Below are positions 36,599 through 46,538 of a stretch of DNA of 64,000 nucleotides, in pieces. The first letter of the stretch is position 1. Each line of letters begins with the position of its first letter. The stretch is taken from contig NZ_JAFEWE010000009.1 of the NCBI RefSeq assembly GCF_017355785.1, forward strand, positions 62,001-126,000. The letters are read 5' to 3'. Source of the DNA: Desertivirga arenae. GTDB taxonomy: Bacteria; Bacteroidota; Bacteroidia; Sphingobacteriales; Sphingobacteriaceae. Both the position numbers and the translations under genes were made by a program. The notes beneath the pieces are model-generated. The model searched no databases. It saw nothing but the letters and a program-made list of their open reading frames with translations, and was not told the DNA's origin.

Positions 36599-36939
36599 AG
36601 GACTCTCTCGTTTAATTCCCTCTTAACTAATTCGTGTACAATAATTTGAGTAGAGTTTTAGCCTATAGTTTAATCTCCTTTAAAAAATAATTTATGAATG
36701 GAATGTGTGTGTGTTGCAATTCAAATTTAGCTACAAAAAAATTAATGTGCAAACATTTATCTAAAAATGTAAGCTTGATTGATAGTACTTTTGCGCTTCG
36801 TCCAAATCCATATCTAAAGTCAAAAATCAAAAAAATGGACAATCAGCGATAGTGCAGCGAGTAATTATGAAAACGTCATGCTACTTTTGCTGTTATATCG
36901 TTTACTTTACTTACGATATATAAAGCACTCCGGTTTTCA
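36599..36939. promoter_or_regulatory. Divergent promoter region between the ECF sigma gene and uvrA
   Basis: This 341-bp gene-free stretch holds promoter signals for both sides. On the minus strand TTTG (36753-36750), a 20-base spacer and TAAATTTG (36729-36722) form a near-ideal Bacteroidetes promoter for the sigma gene, leaving a leader of about 115 bases. On the plus strand two identical TACTTTTG boxes (36786-36793 and 36882-36889) precede uvrA. I see no coding frame or RNA gene. Confidence 0.6.
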
Positions 36940-39741
36940 ATGAGTACAGAAGCAGAAAAAGATCCCCAGAAGCATATAATAATTAAGGGAGCACGCGTTC
37001 ATAATCTAAAGAATATAGACGTTGCAATCCCGAAGAACAAACTGGTAGTCATTACAGGAATGTCCGGATCGGGCAAATCGTCTTTGGCTTTTGATACCTT
37101 GTATGCTGAAGGACAGCGACGTTACGTTGAAAGTCTTTCTTCCTATGCCCGTCAGTTTATGGGAAGGATGAATAAGCCGGATGTTGATTATATAAAGGGG
37201 ATAGCTCCGGCTATTGCTATTGAGCAAAAGGTAATTACAAGTAATCCCAGGTCGACCGTAGGTACTTCAACGGAGATTTACGATTACCTTAAATTGTTAT
37301 TTTCAAGGATCGGTAAGACCTATTCCCCTGTATCTGGAAAAGAGGTGAAACGGGATAATGTTACCGATGTGGTTAACTTTATCACTGCCTTACCTGAAGA
37401 CACCACCGTTACAGTATCATGCCCTTTGCATCCTCATAATAATCGTGCAGTTAAAGAGGAACTTGCTGTGCTTCTGCAGAAGGGCTTCCAACGCGTTTAT
37501 TACAAGGGACAGCTGTCCAGGATAGAATCATTACTGGAGGACAAATCGATAAAGAACGATAAGCTTGAAGATTCTGAGACACTTCGCATTGTTATAGACC
37601 GGATATCTGTAAACCAGGAGGAGGAAACTTTGAGCCGCATGGCAGATTCTGTTCAGACTGCTTTTTTTGAAGGTAAGGGCGACTGCTATGTGGAAGAGAA
37701 TGAGACGGAGCATTTCTTTTGTGATCGATTCGAGCTTGATGGAATGCGGTTTGAAGAGCCTAATCCTAATTTCTTCAGCTTCAATAATCCCTATGGTGCC
37801 TGTCGACGCTGTGAGGGATATGGGAAAGTGATCGGAATAGATGAAGATCTGGTTATTCCTGATAAAAGCAAATCGGTGTATGATGGAGCTATTGCTCCAT
37901 GGCGCGGAGAGAAGATGCGGGAGTGGTTGCACGAGTTAATTAAAAGTGCTCTGAAATTTGATTTTCCTGTTCATCGTTCTTATAATCAGTTAACCGAGGA
38001 TCAGAGAAATTTGGTTTGGACAGGGAACAAGTATTTCAGGGGCCTTGATGCATTTTTCAGGCATTTGGAAGAGCAAACCTATAAGATACAATACCGGGTA
38101 ATGTTATCACGTTATCGAGGGAAAACAACCTGTCCCGATTGTAAGGGGAGTCGACTTCGAAAAGATGCTTCTTACGTTAAAGTAGCTGGAAAGTCTATCA
38201 CAGATATTGTGCTGATGCCATTAGATGCTGCACTTGCATTTTTTCAGGCGCTGGAACTTACAGAAAGTGAAGCCAAGATATCCAAGCGGCTCTTGCTGGA
38301 AATTTCTAACCGCATCAAGTTTTTAACCGACGTGGGTTTGAGTTATCTGACACTAAATCGCCTAAGTAATACGCTGTCTGGTGGAGAATCTCAACGAATT
38401 AATCTTGCAACTTCGCTCGGTAGCTCGCTGGTTGGGTCTGTTTATGTCCTTGATGAGCCTAGTATTGGTTTGCATCCACGCGACACACACCGTCTTATAG
38501 GTGTGTTAAAATCTCTGAGGGATGTGGGTAATACTGTCCTCGTTGTGGAGCACGAGGAGGAAGTAATGAAAGCTGCCGACCATCTTATAGATATAGGGCC
38601 AGCAGCGGGAACACATGGCGGAGACCTGATCTTTACCGGAATTTATGAAGAGATTGTAAAGGATGATGCGAGTTTAACCGGTCAGTATCTGAGTGGAAAG
38701 GAAGAGATTGAAATTCCCAAAATCAGAAGAAAGTGGAATGACTTCATTGAGGTAAAGGGAGCTCGCGAGAATAATCTTAAAAATATTGATGTAAAATTCC
38801 CATTGAACGTTTTAACCTGCGTTACTGGTGTTTCGGGCTCAGGTAAGACGTCCCTTGTAAAACGGATCTTGCAACCCGCTATACAGAAAGCTATAGGAAA
38901 TTATTCCGGCGAACAAACAGGAGCGTATGATGAACTTGTTGGTGATATAGATAAGATACAGCAGGTGGAATTGGTGGATCAGAATCCGATTGGCAGGTCT
39001 TCCCGTTCTAATCCGGTTACTTATGTGAAAGCCTGGGACGATATCCGGAACCTTTATGCCTCTCAAACCTCGGCAAAAGCGGCAGGATTGAAACCCGCAG
39101 CATTTTCATTTAATGTTGAGGGAGGCCGATGTGATGTCTGTCAGGGAGAAGGAGAGGTAAAAATAGAAATGCAGTTTATGGCCGATATCTTCCTTCCTTG
39201 TGAATCATGTAACGGAAAGCGATTCAAACAACATGTACTTGATGTTACATACAAAGAAAAAAGCGTATCAGAAGTACTCGATCTGACGATTGAGGAAGCG
39301 CTTGAATTTTTTAAGGATGAAACAAAGATAGTTAATAAACTTCAACCCCTGGCTGACGTTGGTCTTGGCTACGTTCATCTTGGCCAGTCTTCCAATACCT
39401 TATCAGGAGGAGAAGCGCAGCGAATTAAGCTTGCTTCCTTTCTTATCAAAGGAAATAATAGTAGTAAAACCTTGTTTATTTTTGATGAACCGACTACCGG
39501 ACTTCATTTTCATGATATTAAAAAGTTATTGAAATCACTCAATGCGCTTCTTGACCAGGGAAACTCTATCCTTGTGATAGAACATAACATGGACGTAGTG
39601 AAGTGTGCAGACTGGGTAATTGATATTGGTCCTGAAGGGGGAGATAGAGGAGGTGATCTTGTATTCGAAGGCATTCCTGAAGAGTTAGTGAAGCATAAAG
39701 AGTCATACACTGGTACTTTTTTAAAAGATCATCTGAAATAG
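36940..39741 (+). CDS. uvrA: Excinuclease ABC subunit A
   Basis: UvrA recognises distorted DNA and loads UvrB in nucleotide excision repair. The 933-residue protein has two ABC ATPase units: Walker [10 protein letters not shown] (40-48) and GVSGSGKTS (near 630), and signatures [10 protein letters not shown] and [10 protein letters not shown] with [11 protein letters not shown] and [11 protein letters not shown]. Zinc-binding cysteines are visible ([14 protein letters not shown], and [10 protein letters not shown] with CESCNG). Length is usual for the family. It is monocistronic with promoters upstream. Confidence 0.98.
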   Translation: MSTEAEKDPQKHIIIKGARVHNLKNIDVAIPKNKLVVITGMSGSGKSSLAFDTLYAEGQRRYVESLSSYARQFMGRMNKPDVDYIKGIAPAIAIEQKVITSNPRSTVGTSTEIYDYLKLLFSRIGKTYSPVSGKEVKRDNVTDVVNFITALPEDTTVTVSCPLHPHNNRAVKEELAVLLQKGFQRVYYKGQLSRIESLLEDKSIKNDKLEDSETLRIVIDRISVNQEEETLSRMADSVQTAFFEGKGDCYVEENETEHFFCDRFELDGMRFEEPNPNFFSFNNPYGACRRCEGYGKVIGIDEDLVIPDKSKSVYDGAIAPWRGEKMREWLHELIKSALKFDFPVHRSYNQLTEDQRNLVWTGNKYFRGLDAFFRHLEEQTYKIQYRVMLSRYRGKTTCPDCKGSRLRKDASYVKVAGKSITDIVLMPLDAALAFFQALELTESEAKISKRLLLEISNRIKFLTDVGLSYLTLNRLSNTLSGGESQRINLATSLGSSLVGSVYVLDEPSIGLHPRDTHRLIGVLKSLRDVGNTVLVVEHEEEVMKAADHLIDIGPAAGTHGGDLIFTGIYEEIVKDDASLTGQYLSGKEEIEIPKIRRKWNDFIEVKGARENNLKNIDVKFPLNVLTCVTGVSGSGKTSLVKRILQPAIQKAIGNYSGEQTGAYDELVGDIDKIQQVELVDQNPIGRSSRSNPVTYVKAWDDIRNLYASQTSAKAAGLKPAAFSFNVEGGRCDVCQGEGEVKIEMQFMADIFLPCESCNGKRFKQHVLDVTYKEKSVSEVLDLTIEEALEFFKDETKIVNKLQPLADVGLGYVHLGQSSNTLSGGEAQRIKLASFLIKGNNSSKTLFIFDEPTTGLHFHDIKKLLKSLNALLDQGNSILVIEHNMDVVKCADWVIDIGPEGGDRGGDLVFEGIPEELVKHKESYTGTFLKDHLK

Positions 39742-39775
39742 TTTAAAAATAAATCTATAGATGCTATATGCTTTG

Positions 39776-39783
39776 TATTTTTG
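39776..39783 (+). promoter_or_regulatory. Putative -7 box of the TauE/SafE gene
   Basis: TATTTTTG is an exact TAnnTTTG match 27 bases before the ATG at 39811. No clear -33 element is visible. Confidence 0.4.
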
Positions 39784-39810
39784 CCCTCTTAACATAAGAT
39801 AGCATTCATT

Positions 39811-40782
39811 ATGAATAATGAAAATCCGGTTGAGGAGCCGGAAGTTTACACAGACGAGGATGTTACAGTAAATAAGAAGGAGCAATCAAAGCTTAGGATC
39901 GTTTTTAACTTTATTGGGTTATTGGTTATTTGCCTGGCTATAGGACTGCTATGGAACTATGTACCAGCCTTTAGATCAACGTTTACGGATATTTCTCCTA
40001 CGTTTTATTATTTCCTTATTGCCGGTTTCATCTTCGCAATGATAGATGGTGCAATAGGGATGTCATACGGAGTTACCTCTACAGCTTTCAGTATATCTAT
40101 GGGTATCCCTCCGGCATCTGCAAGTACAGCCGTTCACCTTTCCGAAATTTTAAGTAACGGAATAGCTGGTATAATGCATTATCGCATGGGTAATGTAAAT
40201 AAAAAGCTCTTTTGGCTGCTTGTTATTCCAGGAATTGTAGGTTCTGTAAGTGGGGCTTACATTTTATCATCGTTAGAGCATTACAGTAAATATACTAAGC
40301 CCGTTGTATCCGTTTATACGCTAATTCTTGGTATTGTAATATTACGAAAAGCGTATGCCATGATCCAGAAAAAGAAGAAAACGGCAAGCGGAGAATCAAG
40401 CCAGAACAACGGGAAAATTAAAAATATAAGAGCTCTGGGATTATTTGGAGGGTTTGTTGATGCTGTTGGTGGTGGAGGATGGGGGTCTATTGTGCTTTCA
40501 ACCCTTATAGCCGGAGGAAGGCACGCAAGGTTCTCTCTGGGAGCTGTTAAGGCCTCTCGCTTTTTCGTTGCCTTTATGAGTTCCCTTACGTTTATCACCA
40601 TGTTAGAGCATTTGCATTGGGATGCAATTGGTGGTTTGATTTTAGGAAGCGCGGTTGCTTCTCCGATAGCAGCGAAGGTTGCTAATAAGATCTCGGCTAA
40701 ATCTATCATGGTAGCAGTTGGGATTATTGTTATTTTGGTCAGCCTTAGGTCTATTTTAAAGTTTGTGCTGTCTGTAATCTAG
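39811..40782 (+). CDS. TauE/SafE-family membrane transporter
   Basis: The 323-residue protein has a charged N-terminus of about 30 residues and about eight transmembrane segments. The TauE/SafE motifs are present: GFIFAMIDGAIGMSYGVTSTAF (near 71-92) and GLFGGFVDAVGGGGWGSI (near 211-228), the duplicated G(G)xxDxxxGxGGG pattern. Relatives export sulfite, sulfoacetate or other organic sulfur compounds. The following PLP sulfhydrylase gene (71 bases away) makes a sulfur-metabolism role attractive, but this is inference. Confidence 0.87.
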   Translation: MNNENPVEEPEVYTDEDVTVNKKEQSKLRIVFNFIGLLVICLAIGLLWNYVPAFRSTFTDISPTFYYFLIAGFIFAMIDGAIGMSYGVTSTAFSISMGIPPASASTAVHLSEILSNGIAGIMHYRMGNVNKKLFWLLVIPGIVGSVSGAYILSSLEHYSKYTKPVVSVYTLILGIVILRKAYAMIQKKKKTASGESSQNNGKIKNIRALGLFGGFVDAVGGGGWGSIVLSTLIAGGRHARFSLGAVKASRFFVAFMSSLTFITMLEHLHWDAIGGLILGSAVASPIAAKVANKISAKSIMVAVGIIVILVSLRSILKFVLSVI

Positions 40783-40852
40783 GGAGAATCGTTATTTTGA
40801 TCCAATTGATATTACCACCGGGTTCTCTAATGAACCCTAATACTATATTTTA

Positions 40853-42022
40853 ATGAAAGAACAATCGAGATTAATACGTAATCAGGCAGAGCGCACCCAT
40901 AACCGCGAGCACTCTGTTCCCTTGTATCTTACCTCAAGTTTCATATTTGACGATGCCGAGCAGGGCAGGGCTATCTTTGCTGACGAAATGGAGGGAAATA
41001 TTTATTCCCGTTATTCCAACCCTAATACTACCGAGTTTATCAATAAAGTTTGTGATCTGGAAGGTGCAGAGGCAGGATTAGCGTTCTCTTCAGGTATGGC
41101 AGCTATTTTTGCTTCTTTCGCAGGCTTACTCAGAAGTGGTGATCATATTATAGCCTGTCGTTCTGTATTCGGTTCAACTCACCAGTTATTGAATCAGTTG
41201 TTCCCTCGCTGGGGAATCACCTACACCTATGTAGATGCAGGGAAACCAGAAGAATGGGAATCTGCAATCCGTTCGGAAACTAAAATGATATTCCTGGAAA
41301 CGCCTTCAAATCCAGGATTGGAGTTAGTTGACCTTGAATGGTTAGGAGAACTGAAGAAGAAATATCCGCATATTATTTTTAATATCGATAACTGCTTTGC
41401 AACTCCTTATATTCAGAAGCCACTACAGTACGGAATCGACCTGGTAGTACACTCGGCAACGAAATATATGGATGGGCAGGGGCGTGTACTAGGCGGTGTA
41501 ATTGCAGGAAAAGCCTCCATAATTAAAGAACTTATGTTCTTCATTCGGCATACTGGTCCGGCAATGTCGGCTTTTAATGCATGGTTGCTTTCTAAAAGTT
41601 TAGAAACACTTACCTTAAGGATGGACAGGCATTGTGGTAATGCACTGAAATTGGCAGAAATGTTAGAAGAGCATCCTGAAATTGAGTTAGTGCGTTATCC
41701 GCACTTACCGTCGCATCCCCAATATGCATTGGCGAAGAAGCAGATGAAGCTTGGAGGAGGTATCGTTACATTTATCGTTAAAGGCGGGTTTGAGAGAGCT
41801 AAACGGTTCCTGGACGCTTTGCAAATGATCTTATTCACATCGAACCTGGGAGATTCCCGTTCTATTGCTACCCATCCGGCATCTACAACTCATTCTAAGT
41901 TAACGGAAGAAGAGAGAGGATTATTAGGCATCCAGCCAAGTTCTATCCGTATATCTGTAGGGCTTGAAGACATCGACGATATTCTGGAAGATGTGCAACA
42001 GGCTTTGGAAAATTCTAAATAA
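40853..42022 (+). CDS. PLP-dependent trans-sulfuration enzyme, O-succinylhomoserine sulfhydrylase-like
   Basis: The 389-residue Cys/Met-metabolism PLP enzyme has YSRYSNPN, AFSSGMAAI, ETPSNP, FNIDNCFATPY and the lysine-binding motif SATKYMDGQGR with PLP-Lys204. The NCFATP and GQGRVLGG variants point to O-succinylhomoserine sulfhydrylase (MetZ), which forms homocysteine directly from sulfide, over cystathionine gamma-synthase, but the substrate is not certain. Its neighbour is a TauE/SafE transporter upstream. A 6-bp hairpin (40820-40837) sits just before the start. Confidence 0.82.
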   Translation: MKEQSRLIRNQAERTHNREHSVPLYLTSSFIFDDAEQGRAIFADEMEGNIYSRYSNPNTTEFINKVCDLEGAEAGLAFSSGMAAIFASFAGLLRSGDHIIACRSVFGSTHQLLNQLFPRWGITYTYVDAGKPEEWESAIRSETKMIFLETPSNPGLELVDLEWLGELKKKYPHIIFNIDNCFATPYIQKPLQYGIDLVVHSATKYMDGQGRVLGGVIAGKASIIKELMFFIRHTGPAMSAFNAWLLSKSLETLTLRMDRHCGNALKLAEMLEEHPEIELVRYPHLPSHPQYALAKKQMKLGGGIVTFIVKGGFERAKRFLDALQMILFTSNLGDSRSIATHPASTTHSKLTEEERGLLGIQPSSIRISVGLEDIDDILEDVQQALENSK

Positions 42023-42055
42023 TTTACAGAAGATAAAGTATAAAGCTTTTACTTT

Positions 42056-42063
42056 TAACTTTG
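42056..42063 (+). promoter_or_regulatory. Putative -7 box of the OsmC gene
   Basis: TAACTTTG is an exact TAnnTTTG match 20 bases before the ATG at 42084, predicting a leader of about 14 bases. Confidence 0.45.
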
Positions 42064-42083
42064 TGAAAGGGTAAATAAGACGT

Positions 42084-42518
42084 ATGAAAGTAGAATTAAA
42101 AAGAGTTAATGACGCTGTGCACTTTGAAGCAAGCGGCATGACTGACGTAAAAGTAAGTATAGATGGTTCCCCTGAAATTGGTGGGCAAGGTTTGGGGGCG
42201 CGCCCAATGGAGCTGGTACTGATGGCTCTTGGCTCATGTAGCTCTCTTGATCTATTATCTATACTGAAAAAACAACGTCAGGATATTCAGGACGTAAATG
42301 TTTCTATAAATGGTGAAAGAGCGGATAAGATACCTGCTGTATTCACAAAGATCCATATGAACTTTGACCTTATCGGAAATATTGATGAGGCAAAAGCAGA
42401 AAAGGCAGCTGAACTGGCGGTGAAAAAGTATTGCTCTGTCCACGATATGCTTGCTGCAGGCGGGGTTGATATCACTTATTCGGTGAATGTAAAAGCTGTA
42501 CAGGAAGCTGCAAAATAG
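42084..42518 (+). CDS. OsmC/Ohr-family protein
   Basis: The 144-residue protein fits the OsmC-like peroxidase fold: GARPMELVLMALGSCSSLD (about 39-57) holds the first redox cysteine, and KKYCSVHDML (near 112) the second. The spacing of about 60 residues matches OsmC/Ohr enzymes, which reduce hydroperoxides with dihydrolipoamide. The branch (YhfA-like versus Ohr) is not resolvable by eye. It has its own promoter and terminator. Confidence 0.88.
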   Translation: MKVELKRVNDAVHFEASGMTDVKVSIDGSPEIGGQGLGARPMELVLMALGSCSSLDLLSILKKQRQDIQDVNVSINGERADKIPAVFTKIHMNFDLIGNIDEAKAEKAAELAVKKYCSVHDMLAAGGVDITYSVNVKAVQEAAK

Positions 42519-42544
42519 TCTTAGTTAACAGAAATAATATTGAG

Positions 42545-42574
42545 AAAGGCGGATACTGGTTATTCGCCTTTTTT
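42545..42574 (+). terminator. Terminator after the OsmC gene
   Basis: A 9-bp stem including one G-T pair (AAAGGCGGA at 42545-42553 with TTCGCCTTT at 42563-42571) precedes a run of T. Confidence 0.82.
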
Positions 42575-42608
42575 GTGAAAGTCCATAATAGAGGTTTTAT
42601 TCCGCTAA

Positions 42609-43715
42609 TTAGCTATCGTTCAGCTTTGCTGTTTCTGATTTTTTAGCTCCTTTTAAATTCCATATTCGCTCTGCGCGGCTCCCAATTAACCAAAATGATA
42701 GTGCAAGGATGGAAAAGAACAAAGCCTTGTTGGTAATATCCCAAAAATATTCGAAGTACCTCGTATAGATGTTGATCAGCAAGAAGCTGATACCGAATTC
42801 GCGGGCAATAGAATCGTTCTTTTTCAAACCATAGAACATTATGCCTAGAGAGAAGAGAGCAGATAATAGTCCCCAATAAAGAAGTTCCTTTTGCTTCACT
42901 TTCAGCCAGTCTTCCATATTTCCAAAGTTTCCAAAAATGGAAAGTAGCCAAAGGGATACGAAAAGATAGAACAAGCCTATAACGTAGGTTATGTTTTTAA
43001 AGAGAGTAAAGCGTGGGATGCGCGCCATCAAAATAGCCAGAGCCGATAGAAAAACTCCGAAGAAAACAAAACGGAGCGGATAGTTCATTCTTAAAAAATA
43101 GTCCCCCCAATGCGTTTGATACCCTGTTTCTGTTCCAAACCAACTCCCAAGCGAGAACAGCGCAAAAGCCCAAATGAGTTGTGAGCTGAACCTCAGAGCT
43201 AGTATCCCATAAATGAATACCGAAAGAAGGAAAAGCAGTGAGAAATGTCCCTTACCGTTATCTATTACTTTTCCAAGGAAAGCAATAGCACTTGCAGTAA
43301 ACAGTACCCCAATAAACAAGATAGCTTCGTTGCTGAAAACTCGTTCCGGGTTAGAATTCTTACGTTTCTGTCCAATGAAATAAAAATAGGTGGCCAGAAC
43401 AGCAGAAATAATACTGATGATAATGTCAGGAGTATCTGATAGTTTTGCTATCAAGTCTAATATAGCATCGTCTATAACCAGGGAAGCGAATGCGATCAGC
43501 CCGCATGCTAAAGCTATCCAGATGCTGTATTGAGCTAATCTCCTCCAGTCAAATTGTTTGACCTCATAGGATTGCAAAAGATTATTGCTGGTTGTTTCAT
43601 CCAGCAATCCTTCTGTTTTCCAATGATGGATGGTTTGATTAAGGAAGTCGGCTTCTTGTTTATCCAGATTAAGTTTTGCCACCCTGTTGTTCTTTGGTTC
43701 CTTCCAAGATAACAA
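42609..43715 (-). CDS. DUF2157-family membrane protein
   Basis: The 368-residue protein has a soluble helical N-terminus (about 1-60, including FLNQTIHHWKTEGLLDE) and about ten transmembrane segments, the arrangement of DUF2157 membrane proteins. It ends in a polar C-terminus. The function is unknown. It starts 38 bases after the end of ribF on the same strand and may be the last gene of the ftsX-ribF operon. Confidence 0.78.
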   Translation of the reverse strand: MLSWKEPKNNRVAKLNLDKQEADFLNQTIHHWKTEGLLDETTSNNLLQSYEVKQFDWRRLAQYSIWIALACGLIAFASLVIDDAILDLIAKLSDTPDIIISIISAVLATYFYFIGQKRKNSNPERVFSNEAILFIGVLFTASAIAFLGKVIDNGKGHFSLLFLLSVFIYGILALRFSSQLIWAFALFSLGSWFGTETGYQTHWGDYFLRMNYPLRFVFFGVFLSALAILMARIPRFTLFKNITYVIGLFYLFVSLWLLSIFGNFGNMEDWLKVKQKELLYWGLLSALFSLGIMFYGLKKNDSIAREFGISFLLINIYTRYFEYFWDITNKALFFSILALSFWLIGSRAERIWNLKGAKKSETAKLNDS

Positions 43716-43752
43716 ATTAGGACTCGCTTAGTTCTGATCCATGCCGCTTGTC

Positions 43753-44739
43753 TCAGTAAAGCAACTTTAGCACGGCCTGCTTATCCTTTTCGATTTGTTT
43801 CTGAAGCTCGTCCATATTGTTAAATCGCATATCATGACGAACGAAATTCTTGAAATGAACCCTGATATATTGCCGGTAGATCTCCTTGTCGAAATCAAAT
43901 ATGTTGACTTCGATATTGCGGGTCATCCCGTTAATAGTAGGCCTGTTACCTATGTAAGCCATACCTTTTAAAATACTTGCATTTTCAGATGGCTTAGGAG
44001 TTATCAAAGGCTGGTCGAGGGGATATGCACCCTGTTTTTCCAATATCTCCACTTCAACTGCGTAAATTCCATCTGAGGGAACTAGTTTGTAGCTTTCTTC
44101 AATGAGGAGATTAGCGGTAGGAAATCCCATCTGTCTTCCAAGACGATCTCCTTTGATCACCTTACCTGTCAGAAAAAATGGATATCCAAGAAAGTCTTCA
44201 GCAGTTTCAACATCACCACAGAGCAAAGACTCTCTGATCTGTGTAGAACTCACCTTCACCTCGTGAATATCCTGTTCCGGAATTTCTTCTACCTCATACT
44301 TATATTGAGGAGCATGCTTTTGTAATTCCGCCAGGTTCCCTTTACGATCTTTGCCAAAGCGATGATCAAAGCCTATAATGATCTTTTTGGTGCCGATCTT
44401 TTCTACAAGGATTTGTTGAATATACGTTTCTGCAGAAAGATTAGAAAAATCCCTTGTGAAGGGGGTTATAATAAGGTGATCAACACCCAGCTTCTCTATA
44501 AGTTCTGCTTTTTCGTCGATTGTAGTTATCAACTTAAGCGAAGAGTTCTCTGGTTGCAGGATCATCCTGGGATGCGGAAAAAAGGTAAGGATAACACTTT
44601 CGCCGCCTGACTGGGAAGCAACCTCGGTAAGGCGATTAATTATCTTACGATGTCCAAAGTGTACACCGTCGAAAGTGCCTATTGTTACAATCGCATTACT
44701 AAGTTTTTGAAATTCGTTAATGTGTCTGTAAACTTTCAT
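43753..44739 (-). CDS. ribF: Bifunctional riboflavin kinase/FAD synthetase
   Basis: RibF converts riboflavin to FMN and FMN to FAD. The 328-residue protein has the FAD synthetase nucleotidyl-transferase motif GTFDGVHFGH (about 22-31), IIGFDHRFGKDRKG, and the C-terminal riboflavin kinase motif GDRLGRQMGFPTANL (about 194-208). It is the fifth gene of the minus-strand cluster ftsX-DUF3098-uppP-truB-ribF, a conserved order in Bacteroidetes, and starts 27 bases after truB. Confidence 0.96.
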   Translation of the reverse strand: MKVYRHINEFQKLSNAIVTIGTFDGVHFGHRKIINRLTEVASQSGGESVILTFFPHPRMILQPENSSLKLITTIDEKAELIEKLGVDHLIITPFTRDFSNLSAETYIQQILVEKIGTKKIIIGFDHRFGKDRKGNLAELQKHAPQYKYEVEEIPEQDIHEVKVSSTQIRESLLCGDVETAEDFLGYPFFLTGKVIKGDRLGRQMGFPTANLLIEESYKLVPSDGIYAVEVEILEKQGAYPLDQPLITPKPSENASILKGMAYIGNRPTINGMTRNIEVNIFDFDKEIYRQYIRVHFKNFVRHDMRFNNMDELQKQIEKDKQAVLKLLY

Positions 44740-44766
44740 CTGCGTTGTAAAAATATAAAAGATGCT

Positions 44767-45489
44767 TTATTTAAGGGCAGGTTCTTCTTTGTCTTTAAGC
44801 CCTCTGATATGGTTTACTAATTCCATCACTTCAAAGGCATCATCTACCTTAAAATCTCCGCTTCTAGTCCTTCTAAGCTTGGAAAGGTAGGCTCCAGAGT
44901 TCAACGCTTTTCCGAAGTCGAAAACCAGGGATCTGATATAAGTTCCTTTGCTGCAAACTACCCGGAAATCCACTTCAGGAAGTTCTATCCTGGTAATTTC
45001 AAACTCCGTAATGCTAACCTTACGCGATTTTAACTCAACATCTTCTCCACGGCGGGCTTTCTCGTATAACCGCTCACCGTTCACTTTAACTGCAGAGTGC
45101 GCAGGTGGAAATTGTTCAATGTCTCCAAGAAATAACTTACATGCTTCTGTAATAGTCTCATTATTCAGGTGACTAATATCAAAGGTCTGGTCAACTTCAG
45201 TCTCAAGGTCATAAGAAGGAGTAGTCGCACCAAGTACAAAAGTTCCTGTATATTCTTTTTCCTGGGCCTGAAAGTTATCAATTTGCTTAGTCATTTTGCC
45301 GGTGCAGATCACCAGTAGACCCGTGGCAAGAGGATCAAGAGTTCCTGCATGTCCCACCTTCAATTTTAGCGGCTTAAAAGAATTTCTGATTTTTACGACT
45401 ACGTCGAAGCTTGTCCAATGATAGGGTTTGTTAACTAGCAGAAGTTCTCCCTCTGCAAAATTAAACTCCCTGAATTTTGTATCTCCCAC
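44767..45489 (-). CDS. truB: tRNA pseudouridine(55) synthase
   Basis: TruB makes pseudouridine 55 in the T-loop of tRNAs. The 240 residues contain NKPYHWTSFDVV (about 20-31), the catalytic Asp in HAGTLDPLATGLL (about 48-60), PAHSAVKVNGERLYEKARRG (about 134-153) and CSKGTYIRSL. The length is typical. It lies between uppP and ribF in a compact cluster. Confidence 0.97.
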   Translation of the reverse strand: MGDTKFREFNFAEGELLLVNKPYHWTSFDVVVKIRNSFKPLKLKVGHAGTLDPLATGLLVICTGKMTKQIDNFQAQEKEYTGTFVLGATTPSYDLETEVDQTFDISHLNNETITEACKLFLGDIEQFPPAHSAVKVNGERLYEKARRGEDVELKSRKVSITEFEITRIELPEVDFRVVCSKGTYIRSLVFDFGKALNSGAYLSKLRRTRSGDFKVDDAFEVMELVNHIRGLKDKEEPALK

Positions 45490-45516
45490 AACTATATCCG
45501 TAGAATAAAAATGATC

Positions 45517-46311
45517 TTAAATGATTTCCAGGCTATGACCTGATAACAGGAAAGCCAGAATTACAAGTCCCACAACAATACGGTACCAGCCAAAGATTTG
45601 AAAGCCTCTCTTTTGAAGGAAGGTAATGAAGGATTTAATAGCTAGCATAGCTACGATAAAAGCAATTACATTGCCTATAGCTAAAAGCTTAATCTCTTCT
45701 CCGGTAATTACATATCCATCTTTATAAAAGTCATAGATCTTTTTGGCTGTTGCCCCGAACATGGTAGGAACCGCAAGAAAAAAAGAAAATTCTGCAGCGA
45801 CTGTGCGGGTCATGTTCTGCGACATTCCCCCTACAATGGTAGAAGCAGAACGGGAGGTACCAGGAATCATTGCCAGGCATTGAAAAACGCCGGTAATAAA
45901 TGCAGCCTTATAGTCAATATTCCTTGAATCACGAATACTATTGCGCTGGAAAAACTTGTCAATAAATAGAAGAATCACCCCTCCAACTACCAGTGCTATT
46001 GCAACAGTCGTTGGACTTTCCAATAGTTCGTCGATCTTATCGCTGAAAAGTAAACCTGCAATGGCTGAGGGGATAAAGGCTACTAAAAGCTTGAAGTAGA
46101 AATCAAGGGTTTGGAAAAAACGTTTCCAGTAAAGAACAAGCACTGAAAGGATCGCTCCCAATTGAATAACTACTGTATAAAGTTTTACGAAGTCGTTAGA
46201 CTGGATTCCCATCAATGATGATCCTATGATCATATGGCCGGTTGAAGAAACGGGAAGAAACTCAGTAATACCTTCGATTATCGCGAGGATAATGGCCTGG
46301 ATAATGCTCAT
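45517..46311 (-). CDS. uppP: Undecaprenyl-diphosphate phosphatase
   Basis: UppP recycles the lipid carrier for peptidoglycan and other surface polymers by dephosphorylating undecaprenyl diphosphate at the membrane. The 264 residues show EGITEFLPVSSTGHM (13-27) and PGTSRSASTI (near 149), the two diagnostic motifs, and about eight transmembrane segments. The DUF3098 gene stop shares one base with its start, so expression is coupled. Confidence 0.97.
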   Translation of the reverse strand: MSIIQAIILAIIEGITEFLPVSSTGHMIIGSSLMGIQSNDFVKLYTVVIQLGAILSVLVLYWKRFFQTLDFYFKLLVAFIPSAIAGLLFSDKIDELLESPTTVAIALVVGGVILLFIDKFFQRNSIRDSRNIDYKAAFITGVFQCLAMIPGTSRSASTIVGGMSQNMTRTVAAEFSFFLAVPTMFGATAKKIYDFYKDGYVITGEEIKLLAIGNVIAFIVAMLAIKSFITFLQKRGFQIFGWYRIVVGLVILAFLLSGHSLEII

Positions 46312-46538
46312 TAATTATCGCGTTTTTTAAGGATAGAATAAAACCCGATACCAAAACCCACCAACACTACCACTGGAGCAAGTACAGTTTTTCGAAAATC
46401 GTAAATGTCCGTTTCTCCTATCATCAGAATAAATCCTAAGACAATCACTGCTATTGCCAGCAGCATTAGCCTGTAGTTGCTTTTACCGAATACAAATTGT
46501 ACCGGTGTATTTGTAGACGAAGTTTTCTTTAATGCCAT
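46311..46538 (-). CDS. DUF3098 small membrane protein
   Basis: The 75-residue protein has two transmembrane helices (about 26-43 and 51-67) and the DUF3098 pattern FVFGKSNYRLMLL and ending FGIGFYSILKK. It is found between ftsX and uppP in many Bacteroidetes, as here; the function is not established. It overlaps its neighbours on both sides by one base, so the three genes are translationally linked. Confidence 0.85.
   Translation of the reverse strand: MALKKTSSTNTPVQFVFGKSNYRLMLLAIAVIVLGFILMIGETDIYDFRKTVLAPVVVLVGFGIGFYSILKKRDN

Noticed and set aside
40820-40837. A 6-bp hairpin just before the PLP enzyme, considered as a SAM-type riboswitch
   Set aside because: The gap to the upstream gene is only 70 bases and there is no aptamer-sized structure; at most it is a small leader hairpin.
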